Shown here piece by piece: positions 7,165 through 14,459 of a stretch of 40,775 nucleotides of DNA. Under the pieces are notes generated by a model. That model saw only the letters and a list, made by a program, of their open reading frames with translations. It was not told where the DNA came from and ran no database searches. Both the position numbers and the translations under genes were made by a program. Where the stretch lies: contig JAHFJA010000001.1 of the NCBI GenBank assembly GCA_023246095.1, positions 66,865 to 107,639 on the forward strand, in the 5' to 3' direction. Numbering within the stretch: the first letter of the stretch is position 1; each line of letters starts with the position of its first letter. Origin of the DNA: a bacterium (lineage in GTDB: Bacteria > Patescibacteriota > Patescibacteriia > JACQRZ01).

Positions 7165-7845
7165 TTATTCTTTTAGAGCAAAAATGTATGTTTGATCCAA
7201 ACAACTATTTTTACGATCTTTATCACAACACCAACGATTGGTTTCCAGAGCTGTTCCATTATCCCATACTGCCCCGAGCCAATAATTATAGTGCATTATC
7301 TCCAACAAATATGGCGATTTCGAATCACTGGTTATTGGTTCACTAACTACATTATACCCGTCCATCGCTTCTTTCAAATCCGCATGACATTGGCGTAATA
7401 ACTGGATCCCTGTTTCCTGAGGACATAATGCTAAACCGCACTCATCCGCATTTCTACATAGATCTTCGTGTGTCCAATATTCTTCCAATCCTAATTGTTT
7501 TGGCTGAATCCGAACGAGTTTAATATCTTTTTCTACTGGACTAAGAGAAATATGAGATTTTTTAATAATTTCTCTTTGTTCTTCCTTCAGATACCAATTC
7601 GTTTTTTTGAATGTTGGAATTTCATCTACTAACAAACTGAGATCGCTATGAGTACCGATCTCAATACTTTTCCAGACGTTCCAGGTTGGAATAACGTCGC
7701 CCTTACTTATGCGTAGTAATCCTGCATAAGCTTGTGCGTATGTCATCTCACCGTTTTCAATCTTTTCAACCAATTTATTTACTGAGCCATATAATGACCC
7801 TGTTTTATTATTAGGCAACACTACCTTCGTTTCTGTTTTACTCAC
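7165..7845 (-). CDS. Protein of unknown function, paralogue of the C-terminal half of its neighbour
   Basis: A 226-residue soluble protein with no signal peptide or membrane segment; I do not recognise a named domain. It aligns along its whole length with residues about 210-430 of the next gene upstream. Shared landmarks in order: KIENGEMTY, WNVWKSIEIGTHSDLS against WGVWKTITLGTHKSLN, ISLSPVEKDIKLVRI against IPISPIETKLKLIRV, LGLEE, ADECGLALCPQETGIQLLRQ against ADELGLMPIPAEGALQLLKQ, and the identical end FALKE. I recall similar GTH and LCPxExGxQL motifs in many hypothetical proteins from Patescibacteria, but cannot confirm that here. The start is GTG at 7845, fixed by AGGAGG eight bases upstream. 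It follows its paralogue by 31 bp and is probably co-transcribed. Confidence 0.8.
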   Translation of the reverse strand: MSKTETKVVLPNNKTGSLYGSVNKLVEKIENGEMTYAQAYAGLLRISKGDVIPTWNVWKSIEIGTHSDLSLLVDEIPTFKKTNWYLKEEQREIIKKSHISLSPVEKDIKLVRIQPKQLGLEEYWTHEDLCRNADECGLALCPQETGIQLLRQCHADLKEAMDGYNVVSEPITSDSKSPYLLEIMHYNYWLGAVWDNGTALETNRWCCDKDRKNSCLDQTYIFALKE

Positions 7846-7876
7846 TTAACTTACCTCCTACTAATAATAAATATAC

Positions 7877-9169
7877 TTATTCTTTCAATGCAAAAATCAA
7901 TGCTGGATATCCATTTGTTGCGCTATGGAAAGTTCCACTCAAACTATCCCACTCTAAACGCATATGCCTCTCGGTGGTGTTCCAATACTTTTTTTCAGCC
8001 TCAATACCAAATATATACGTACTATTTGGAAACTCTTTCCGGAGTGGAAGCGGTTCTATAGCAATTCGTCTAGCACTGTCTCCTTCAGTATAAATGCCGT
8101 ACTGCTTTAGTAACTGAAGCGCTCCCTCAGCAGGAATGGGCATTAAACCAAGTTCGTCCGCATGTCTGTATATATCTTCCTCGTCATATATTGATTCCTT
8201 TAATCCGAGCTCAATTCCGTTCACTCTGATAAGCTTCAGCTTAGTTTCTATCGGACTAATGGGGATGCCTATGTCTCTAATTCGTTCTTTTAGCTCTTCA
8301 TCAATGCCGGCGCCATCACGTGATTTACTTACCGGAAGATCATCTAACAGTTCATTGAGGCTTTTATGTGTCCCCAGTGTGATTGTTTTCCATACCCCCC
8401 ATCTCGGTTTAACTTTATCTGCAAGCAATAACTGTAAACCGCGGTTGACTTTTTCAAAAGTCATTTCTCCGCCGTCTATCTTATTTCTGAAATCATCAAT
8501 GATTTCATATAGAGCTCCTAGCTCGTAATTTGAAATTGCTGTTTTTTTAATGACAGGAGCAGGCTTATCATCATCCTTAGAAGGAGTGATTTTTTCCATT
8601 AAAGGTTTAACGGACTCATCGCTGACGTCAATCGTTTCTTCATTTTCTTTCTCAACAATCTGTCCGTCTTGAGAATCTGTCTGAACTTTTTTAGTACGCC
8701 CAAAAACACAGCCGTTTATCCACTCAACTACTTTCTGTACTTTACTCATCTGTTCAAAAGAGTCTAATTCTTTTTGGTCGTAAATTCCCGACTTGGCTAA
8801 CAAAGATATACATGACCTGTCGAACAAAGACTCATCACCTGTGATACCCATTGTCGGACGATTTCCTGTACGTCCTCCTTCTTTAACTGCAAGAGGATAA
8901 TCTTTTCCGTAATATGCCATGTCTGCGTTAATGGCGGCAATAAATTTCTCGTCCCTTTCCAGAACCATTTGGGTAAATTTTTCTGGATCTTCATCTGCGA
9001 ACTTTATACCAGCATACAATTGCTCGCCTCTAACGTTCATATCATCTAATATTTCCAGAACTTTTACGTCGTGGATGAGATGAGTTATGAACATAAGTGC
9101 GCCCATATTGCCATCAACAATCATCACTTTTGCAGTGGCGAGATCGCCGATATTAATGTTTGTTCTCAT
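7877..9169 (-). CDS. Two-domain protein of unknown function
   Basis: A 430-residue soluble protein. The N-terminal part (about 1-160) has DGNMGALMFITHLIHDV, then LEILDDMNVRGEQLYAGIKFADEDPEKFTQMVLERDEKF, which I associate loosely with small conserved proteins having a GNPGA...IRG...YK.VC..D pattern; this is memory, not a search. A charged linker (about 170-205, TDSQDGQIVEKENEE) leads to a C-terminal domain (about 210-430) that is the paralogue of the downstream 226-residue protein. GGAGA lies 8 bp before the ATG, and a near-consensus promoter lies about 100 bp upstream. No catalytic motif is visible. Together the pair looks like one domain used twice, once alone and once fused. Confidence 0.8.
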   Translation of the reverse strand: MRTNINIGDLATAKVMIVDGNMGALMFITHLIHDVKVLEILDDMNVRGEQLYAGIKFADEDPEKFTQMVLERDEKFIAAINADMAYYGKDYPLAVKEGGRTGNRPTMGITGDESLFDRSCISLLAKSGIYDQKELDSFEQMSKVQKVVEWINGCVFGRTKKVQTDSQDGQIVEKENEETIDVSDESVKPLMEKITPSKDDDKPAPVIKKTAISNYELGALYEIIDDFRNKIDGGEMTFEKVNRGLQLLLADKVKPRWGVWKTITLGTHKSLNELLDDLPVSKSRDGAGIDEELKERIRDIGIPISPIETKLKLIRVNGIELGLKESIYDEEDIYRHADELGLMPIPAEGALQLLKQYGIYTEGDSARRIAIEPLPLRKEFPNSTYIFGIEAEKKYWNTTERHMRLEWDSLSGTFHSATNGYPALIFALKE

Positions 9170-9277
9170 TTTCTGTTCTCCTTTTCTTTTTTGGTAACTA
9201 ATATTATTTTTAAAGGTTCTTTAACAATCTGAGAAATATCTCCCAAAACCATCAATTTCACCCTTTTCTTATTGGAA

Positions 9278-9306
9278 ATCATAGCACAAAGATCAAGATT
9301 TGTCAA
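9278..9306 (-). promoter_or_regulatory. Strong sigma-70-type promoter of the paralogous pair
   Basis: On the minus strand: a perfect -35 TTGACA (9301-9306), 17 bp, then TATGAT (9278-9283, five of six). Transcription would begin near 9271 and give a leader of about 100 nt. It is one of the best promoter matches in the window. Confidence 0.75.
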
Positions 9307-9325
9307 TGGTCAGTTAGATATACTT

Positions 9326-9380
9326 TTCCTTATAAATATAAGCATTCTATCTATTTAGACTATTTCCTTGTAAATATAAG
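9326..9380. repeat. Two 17-bp direct repeats with palindromic cores
   Basis: TTCCTTATAAATATAAG (9326-9342) and TTCCTTGTAAATATAAG (9364-9380) differ at one base and are 38 bp apart. The core of the first is a palindrome, CTTATA-AA-TATAAG; the second has one mismatch. They lie 20-75 bp upstream of the -35 box of the paralogous pair, a usual place for operator or activator sites. Confidence 0.6.
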
Positions 9381-9453
9381 TAAAAGGATCTAAAACGTAG
9401 AAAATACAAGCTTTTTGAGGTATTTCCCCAAAAATAGGTAATTTTACTCCATA

Positions 9454-9602
9454 GTCCTCTTGGTCTCTTTTTCAAAAATGTTATGAGCGAGTCAGGGTAT
9501 GGGTTAAATATTGAGACGAACGAATACAAGTGAGGAAGGGAACAAAAACACTCATTACGACCAGCGTGGCCGAACGGTTTTTGAAAAAGAGACCAAGAGG
9601 AC
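9454..9602. repeat. Perfect 25-bp inverted repeat enclosing 99 bp
   Basis: Bases 9454-9478 are the exact reverse complement of 9578-9602. A second, weaker inverted repeat lies inside (9480-9487 with 9551-9558, seven of eight). The enclosed 99 bp has no credible gene. The outer edge is 13 bp from the alaS stop codon. Possible readings are a miniature inverted-repeat element, an invertible segment, or a long-stem RNA between alaS and its neighbour. No clear target-site duplication flanks it. The remaining gap between 9170 and 9453 holds only the promoter and repeats listed separately. Confidence 0.8.
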
Positions 9603-9615
9603 AGCGCGCAGCACA

Positions 9616-11511
9616 CTAGGCTACACTCGCCCGAATCCTTCTCACTCCAGACCCAGACGATTCCTCCTTATTGATCTTAAACACCCCTATCTCTCCCGTA
9701 TGGGTCACATGGGGTCCACCACAGAACTCTTTGCTGTACGCATCTTCGAGGGTATTACCGGCAAAATACACATTCACGCTCTCAGGATACTTTTCTTTGA
9801 AGAAATAAAGGGCACCGGTATGTTTTGCTTCTTCAAACGGCATAACTATCATTTGCATCGGAAGGTCTTTTTGGATTACTTCATTCACCACAGATTCAAT
9901 CTTTCGCAGTTCTTCGTCAGTTAACTTCCGGTCAAAATTAAAATCAAAACGCGTGCGCTCAGCGGTGATGTCTGAACCCATTTGATGGACTGCTGGTCCG
10001 AATAGGTCGCGAAGTGCTTGTTGCATGAGATGAGTTGCTGTATGAAGGCGTGTTACGATTTTCAACTCTTCCTCACTCCCTGCCTTGAGTTCACCCGTAT
10101 CAAGAAGCAACCCGTGTCCACCGAATTTCTTTTCCAACCCAGCGCGGGAAATTTCTTGGTGCTTTTCAAACGCTTTTCTAAATTCTCCGTATTCAACGTT
10201 TTGTCCCCTCTCTCGAGCGATTTCTTCAGTGAGTTCAAAAGGAAATCCAAACGATTCGTAGAGTTTGAACGCAATGTCGCCATCCAAGATTGGATTCTTA
10301 TTTACTTCTTTCAACCCTTGAGCAAGCGTGGTGCTAAACTTTGTTTCTTCTTTTGTAAGAACATCACAAATATGATCCTTTTTCTCAAGAAGCTCTGGAT
10401 ATTGATCCTTATACATTTCAATCACAACTTTTACCACTTCAGCACCAAACGTGTTTGCATGCATGAACGGATGGATACGAGAAAAACGCACTGCACGACG
10501 AATAAGGCGACGAAGATAATACCCTTGTGCTTTGTTTGATGGCTCAACACCGGCCGCGATAAGCATGGTCGCTGCTTTCAAGTGGTCTGACATGATGCGA
10601 TATACGCGCGGTTCGCTTTTGTAATCATTGAGTCCTTCCTTTGCATCAAAAATCTCTTCCAGACGTTTGATAATCGGCTCGAAACTATCAGTCAAAAATA
10701 CATCAGGCTGATTCTGTGAAGCAGCCACCATGCGCTCAAGTCCTCCTCCAAAATCAACGTTCTTCGAGGGTAAAGAAGCGAACGAACCATCCTCTTGCTT
10801 GATATATTCCATGAACACGTTATTGCCGATTTCCATGAAACGACCGCAATCGCAATTGACATGGCATACGTCCCCAAAGACGGCTTTGTCGTGTTGTCCC
10901 GTATCGCCGAAATCGTAAAACATCTCGGTATCAGGACCCCCTGGTTCACCCGCAGGCATATTGGCAGGAACTCCCGCACGCGACCACCAATTTTTCTTTT
11001 CTCCGTAATAAAAAATCCTGCCACCTTGCATACCATCACTTTCCGCGTTATCGATGTCCTTTGCGTCGATCCCTACACCAGCAAACAATCCTTTCCAGAT
11101 CTCAACCGATTCTGTATCACGAGCAATCTGATCGCTTCCTCCAAAAACCGTTACATAAAAATTCTGCGGATTGATCCCCATTTCTTTTATAAGTAACTCA
11201 AACATCCATGAGATCTGTTCTTTTTTATAATAATCACCAAATGACCAGTTTCCTAGCATTTCAAAAAACGTCGTATGGCGGTTGTCTCCGACTTCCTCAA
11301 TATCAGTAGAGCGAAAACATTGTTGTGAATCAGCAATGCGTGTGCCGCCCGGATGCGTTTCTCCTAGCAAATACGGCATCATCGGCTGCATGCCGGCAAT
11401 CGTAAACAAAACAGTATGTTCATCAGGCAATAATGAAACCGACGGCACAATGGTGTGCCCCCTCTCTTTTAAAAACTCCAGATATTTTGTTCGAATTTCG
11501 TTTGCAGTCAT
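9616..11511 (-). CDS. alaS: Alanyl-tRNA synthetase, short form without the C-Ala domain
   Basis: Charges tRNA-Ala in the cytoplasm. The protein has 631 residues against about 876 in E. coli. The class II catalytic core starts at the N-terminus (MTANEIRTKYLEFLKERGH, motif 2 region FFEMLGNWSFGDYYKKE). The tRNA-recognition part follows, then the editing domain with its zinc ligands: H490 and H494 in HTATH, and C597 and H601 in CGGPH. The protein ends at GVRRIRASVA, exactly where the editing domain ends, so the DHHA1/C-Ala domain is wholly missing. Proofreading should be kept. Its ATG is 5 bp after mnmA, so the two are co-transcribed. Short AlaRS proteins occur in reduced genomes; the inverted repeat just beyond the stop makes a late truncation worth excluding. 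Confidence 0.95.
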   Translation of the reverse strand: MTANEIRTKYLEFLKERGHTIVPSVSLLPDEHTVLFTIAGMQPMMPYLLGETHPGGTRIADSQQCFRSTDIEEVGDNRHTTFFEMLGNWSFGDYYKKEQISWMFELLIKEMGINPQNFYVTVFGGSDQIARDTESVEIWKGLFAGVGIDAKDIDNAESDGMQGGRIFYYGEKKNWWSRAGVPANMPAGEPGGPDTEMFYDFGDTGQHDKAVFGDVCHVNCDCGRFMEIGNNVFMEYIKQEDGSFASLPSKNVDFGGGLERMVAASQNQPDVFLTDSFEPIIKRLEEIFDAKEGLNDYKSEPRVYRIMSDHLKAATMLIAAGVEPSNKAQGYYLRRLIRRAVRFSRIHPFMHANTFGAEVVKVVIEMYKDQYPELLEKKDHICDVLTKEETKFSTTLAQGLKEVNKNPILDGDIAFKLYESFGFPFELTEEIARERGQNVEYGEFRKAFEKHQEISRAGLEKKFGGHGLLLDTGELKAGSEEELKIVTRLHTATHLMQQALRDLFGPAVHQMGSDITAERTRFDFNFDRKLTDEELRKIESVVNEVIQKDLPMQMIVMPFEEAKHTGALYFFKEKYPESVNVYFAGNTLEDAYSKEFCGGPHVTHTGEIGVFKINKEESSGSGVRRIRASVA

Positions 11512-11516
11512 AGTAT

Positions 11517-12599
11517 TTATATTATGATTCCTCCTCCTATCATTCTTTGCCCCTTGTACATAACGATCGCTTGTCCAGGGGTCACCGCACGATGAGGTAT
11601 GGTAAATTCTGCTGAGTAGGTCATGTCATCGATCTGATCGATAACACACGTGCCCAAAACTTCCCGATATCGCAGTCGTGCTTTGCATCTAAAAGGAAAA
11701 GAGAGCCGGCTATCTTGCCAATTTACCCTAGCAAACTCTATCGAAGTCTTAAAGTAGGCATCTTCTTTGCTTGGAGGAACGACGTAGACAATATTTTTCT
11801 TCATATCTTTGCCAATAACTACGTAGCTTGCTGAACCTCCCTTGAAACCGATCCCATGGCGCTGGCCGATAGTATAATACCATGCACCTTCATGCTCTCC
11901 GACCTTCACGCCATCAGGGGTCATTAAGACCCCTCTCTTTGGTTTTATTTTATCTTTAAGAAACTCTTGCATAGAGATTTTTCCAATAAAACACACACCT
12001 TGACTGTCTTTTTTTGCCGCCGTCGGTATCCCCCATTTTTTTGCCATTATCCGCACATCGGGTTTTTTATAATCTCCAATAGGAAATAAACAACGTGCGA
12101 GCTGTTTTTGTGTCAAACCCCATAAGAAATATGTTTGGTCTTTATTACTATCAATTGTCTGCAACAATTGCTCCTCTTCCATGCGCACATAATGCCCCGT
12201 CGCAATGAAGTCAGCGCCTTCTTTGAGTGCTTTATCCAAAAACACACCAAACTTAATATGGGTGTTACACATCACGTCAGGGTTAGGAGTCCGACCTGCT
12301 TTGTATTCGGCCACCATATAATCAACCACTTCCTTGTGGTACTCTTTGCGGAAATCCCACTCACGAAACGGAATATCAAGATGTGCTGCAACGGCAATAG
12401 CATCGCGACGATCCTGTTGCCAACCACATTCAATTATACGGGTGTCTGACTGCCCAAGCTCACTGTCATATTGACGCATATATACGCCTACTACATCGTA
12501 ATCTTGCTTCAACAACAAAGCAGCAGCGACTGCCGAGTCAACACCGCCCGAAAGGGCAACGTAAACTAATGGTTTCTTTGTAGCTTTTTTTGATATCAT
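11517..12599 (-). CDS. mnmA: tRNA-specific 2-thiouridylase MnmA
   Basis: Thiolates U34 of tRNA-Lys, tRNA-Glu and tRNA-Gln using ATP and a persulfide sulfur. The 360-residue length is normal. The PP-loop SGGVDS is at 17-22; the two catalytic cysteines are C111 in NPDVMCN and C203 in GVCFIG; GRTPNPDVMCN, ATGHYVR and KDQTYFLWGL are typical family blocks, and the C-terminal beta barrel contains YYTIGQRHGIGF. Its sulfur would come from a cysteine desulfurase, and one is encoded at 16.1-17.2 kb. It is followed by alaS with 5 bp between them. No Shine-Dalgarno before the ATG at 12599. Confidence 0.96.
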   Translation of the reverse strand: MISKKATKKPLVYVALSGGVDSAVAAALLLKQDYDVVGVYMRQYDSELGQSDTRIIECGWQQDRRDAIAVAAHLDIPFREWDFRKEYHKEVVDYMVAEYKAGRTPNPDVMCNTHIKFGVFLDKALKEGADFIATGHYVRMEEEQLLQTIDSNKDQTYFLWGLTQKQLARCLFPIGDYKKPDVRIMAKKWGIPTAAKKDSQGVCFIGKISMQEFLKDKIKPKRGVLMTPDGVKVGEHEGAWYYTIGQRHGIGFKGGSASYVVIGKDMKKNIVYVVPPSKEDAYFKTSIEFARVNWQDSRLSFPFRCKARLRYREVLGTCVIDQIDDMTYSAEFTIPHRAVTPGQAIVMYKGQRMIGGGIII

Positions 12600-12700
12600 A
12601 TATAGGCTACTCTACCAAAGAATGGTGTATAAAAAAAGAGGAAATGTCTCTCATATAGATAAAAGCCCTTTGTGAGCCTCAACATGAAAAACATTACCTC

Positions 12701-12776
12701 GGTCGGCTTTGGTGAGCATTCTTATTTCCCGACACCTTCTGGTGTGGTACAGTTTGAGTGTTCGCCAAAATCGGCT
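12701..12776 (+). other. Long near-palindrome, strongest as a plus-strand RNA hairpin
   Basis: An 18-position outer stem (12703-12720 with 12757-12774) pairs at 17 positions if read as plus-strand RNA, four of them G-U. Read on the minus strand those four become C-A mismatches. Inside, ACACC-TTCT-GGTGT forms a terminal hairpin (12732-12745). It overlaps the 3' end of the small minus-strand gene. No U tract follows, so it is not a simple terminator. Confidence 0.5.
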
Positions 12777-12913
12777 GTCCTGCAATCGATTATGTTTGCA
12801 GTTTTATCAGTAGAGTGTCGTTCCAAAGAACGAAGACACATCCACAAAGTTACTACGAGTACACCCATCAATATTTCATGGGTACCTATTTGAACCTGTC
12901 CTACATACGACAT
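12722..12913 (-). CDS. Small single-pass membrane protein, unknown function
   Basis: A 63-residue reading frame that I take as real because it has its own signals: GAGGGG eight bases before the ATG and a TTGACA promoter about 40 bp upstream. Residues about 13-30 (EILMGVLVVTLWMCLRSL) form one hydrophobic helix with basic residues on its C-terminal side; the rest (ERHSTDKTANIIDCRTADF and on) is polar. It points the same way as mnmA, 122 bp upstream of it, and could be the first gene of that transcript. No family is recognised. The end of the frame lies in a palindrome, which constrains its sequence. Confidence 0.5.
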   Translation of the reverse strand: MSYVGQVQIGTHEILMGVLVVTLWMCLRSLERHSTDKTANIIDCRTADFGEHSNCTTPEGVGK

Positions 12914-12950
12914 TATGTTTTCCCCTCATCGCCTCAATCATTACTTTTGT

Positions 12951-12978
12951 ACCATATCACATCCATTAAGATTGTCAA
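12951..12978 (-). promoter_or_regulatory. Promoter of the small membrane protein gene, possibly also mnmA-alaS
   Basis: On the minus strand: -35 TTGACA (12973-12978, perfect), 16 bp, then TATGGT (12951-12956) preceded by TGA, an extended -10. Predicted start near 12944, about 30 nt before the small gene. Confidence 0.55.
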
Positions 12979-13018
12979 CCGAGTCCTTGTCATGTACTCT
13001 GATCTCAAATAAATCCGT

Positions 13019-13789
13019 ATGAAAATACGCACAACTTTTCTCATTATTTTCCCGATAATCGTTGCTTTAGGTATCAGCGCTTATTTCCTATGGCTCCATT
13101 TTAAATCATTAACCACATTTCCTATGCAACCAGTTACTTTTGATACCACCGACGGCGTTACGATCGCCGGCGACTATGCCGCGCCAAAAACCCCTATCGG
13201 AGCCGTTCTGCTCCTTCCAATGATGCCTGCCACCAAAGAAAGCTGGTATAACCTCCAACAGGCATTAGGACGTGCCCATATCGCAAGCCTAGCCATCGAT
13301 CTTCGTGGTCACGGACAAAGCACACAAGGACCAGCAGGCATACGGCTTGATTATCACACTTTCACTGACACGGAACACCAACTTACCAAAAATGATGTCA
13401 CTGCTGGAATCGAGTTTCTCACCAACCATAGTTTTACCAAAAATCACATCTCGATAATAGGAGCGAGTATTGGCGCAAATTTTGCGATACAACAACTCGC
13501 ACAAGACCCTGAAATTAACAGTGCTGTACTCCTCTCTCCTGGTCTTGACTTCCACGGTATTGAAACGGAACAATACAGCCGAAGTCTCTCGCAAAACCAA
13601 GCGCTGTACACGATTGCTTCGCGCGACGATCAATATTCATTTGATTCCAGTCGTACTCTCTTTAATGCAACTACAGTAAAGAAAGATATCGGCGAATACG
13701 ATACTATTGGTCACGGCACTGCAATGCTCGAAAACAATCCCGAATTGATGGATGCAATTACCCAGTGGATCATCGCACGATTCCAGTAA
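13019..13789 (+). CDS. Membrane-anchored alpha/beta hydrolase
   Basis: A 256-residue serine hydrolase of the alpha/beta fold. Residues about 7-27 are a hydrophobic N-terminal anchor or uncleaved signal, so the enzyme probably faces outside. The catalytic domain starts near 40 (VTFDTTDGVTIAGDY). The nucleophile elbow is GASIG with S150; the acid is probably D203 or D204 (ASRDDQYS) and the base H232 (GHGTAM). LRGHGQS at 95-101 is the usual loop after strand 4. The overall look is that of dienelactone-hydrolase or acyl-esterase-like proteins; the substrate cannot be told. The start ATG has no Shine-Dalgarno. It opens a short plus-strand island between two minus-strand operons. Confidence 0.85.
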   Translation: MKIRTTFLIIFPIIVALGISAYFLWLHFKSLTTFPMQPVTFDTTDGVTIAGDYAAPKTPIGAVLLLPMMPATKESWYNLQQALGRAHIASLAIDLRGHGQSTQGPAGIRLDYHTFTDTEHQLTKNDVTAGIEFLTNHSFTKNHISIIGASIGANFAIQQLAQDPEINSAVLLSPGLDFHGIETEQYSRSLSQNQALYTIASRDDQYSFDSSRTLFNATTVKKDIGEYDTIGHGTAMLENNPELMDAITQWIIARFQ

Positions 13790-13833
13790 TCCCCTGAAAT
13801 ATAAGGAAAACGCCAATTTTACATCATTTTCCA

Positions 13834-13862
13834 TTGACAATAACCTTTTTCTGTGATAGTTT
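13834..13862 (+). promoter_or_regulatory. Promoter of the 13.9-kb gene
   Basis: A perfect -35 TTGACA (13834-13839), 17 bp, and a weak -10 TAGTTT (13857-13862). Predicted start near 13869, giving a leader of about 40 nt with GAAGGAG before the ATG. Confidence 0.5.
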
Positions 13863-13909
13863 TTTCACTAGAAACTTAATAATTTAAAAGAAACGAAGGA
13901 GCAACAGAA

Positions 13910-14365
13910 ATGATTGTAAAAGGGTTCACCGGTCGCAAGGACCATTGGCAACACAATGCTATTATTGGGGGGATAACTCAAAATTGTCTCGACACGTCGC
14001 AAAAATATAAAGTCCCTGCAAAATATATTGTTCAAGCGCTGGTAAATGCAAATAAGTCACCCCACCATGCTCGCATGCATGACGTTTCAGAAATCAGATT
14101 ACTCTTTGAACAGTTTGCAAAACTCATCGCTGTTGCGCAAGACACGGGGGGCACAATTCGTCTCTCTCAGGAGACAGCTAAGCAACTTATAAGCACACAC
14201 ACCCTCAGTGCCCCACAAATGGCAGCACTGCTCTTCTTCCAGTCACGTTGGGTTACAGAACCACAAGGAAAAGTTCTCCCACAAATGTCTATCCTCTACG
14301 AGGAGGTTCGTAAAGACATGAAAGAGAAACAATCCTTCCTCATGGAGAATTCAAACCACTTGTAA
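13910..14365 (+). CDS. Hypothetical protein
   Basis: A 151-residue soluble protein, no signal peptide, no membrane helix. I do not recognise a family. It starts MIVKGFTGRKDHWQHNAIIGG, has predicted helices in the middle (IRLLFEQFAKLIAVAQ and APQMAALLFFQSRWV), and ends in a charged helix (LYEEVRKDMKEKQ). No catalytic motif is visible. The gene is well supported: GAAGGAG lies 7 bp before the ATG, a TTGACA promoter lies upstream, and a strong terminator follows within 40 bp. It is therefore a single-gene transcript. Confidence 0.75.
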   Translation: MIVKGFTGRKDHWQHNAIIGGITQNCLDTSQKYKVPAKYIVQALVNANKSPHHARMHDVSEIRLLFEQFAKLIAVAQDTGGTIRLSQETAKQLISTHTLSAPQMAALLFFQSRWVTEPQGKVLPQMSILYEEVRKDMKEKQSFLMENSNHL

Positions 14366-14402
14366 ATAATGCAACCTTCAAAGTAGCTTCCTGAATAATT
14401 TT

Positions 14403-14436
14403 AAAAAGATCGCATAAGCGATCTTTTTTTATTTTT
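14403..14436 (+). terminator. Bidirectional terminator between convergent genes
   Basis: An 11-bp stem (14403-14413 with 14418-14428, loop ATAA) followed on the plus strand by a long T run to 14436. The A run on the other side gives a shorter T run on the minus strand, so it can also end the transcript of the convergent gene that stops at 14460. Confidence 0.88.
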
Positions 14437-14459
14437 CCCTTATAACATAGAAAGTTTCC

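Noticed and set aside
9561-9577. tRNA-like stretch GTGGCCGAACGG
   Set aside because: It resembles the D-arm of Ser/Leu tRNAs, but no acceptor, anticodon or T arm can be formed around it. Probably chance, though a remnant attachment site cannot be fully excluded.
9347-9616. Minus-strand 89-codon frame downstream of alaS, checked as a lost C-Ala domain
   Set aside because: The translation has no C-Ala or DHHA1 features and runs across the inverted repeat.
12672-12893. Plus-strand 73-codon frame with FGEHSYFPTP
   Set aside because: It runs through the palindrome and mirrors the minus-strand FGEHSNCTTP frame. No promoter or SD precedes it, whereas the minus-strand frame has both.
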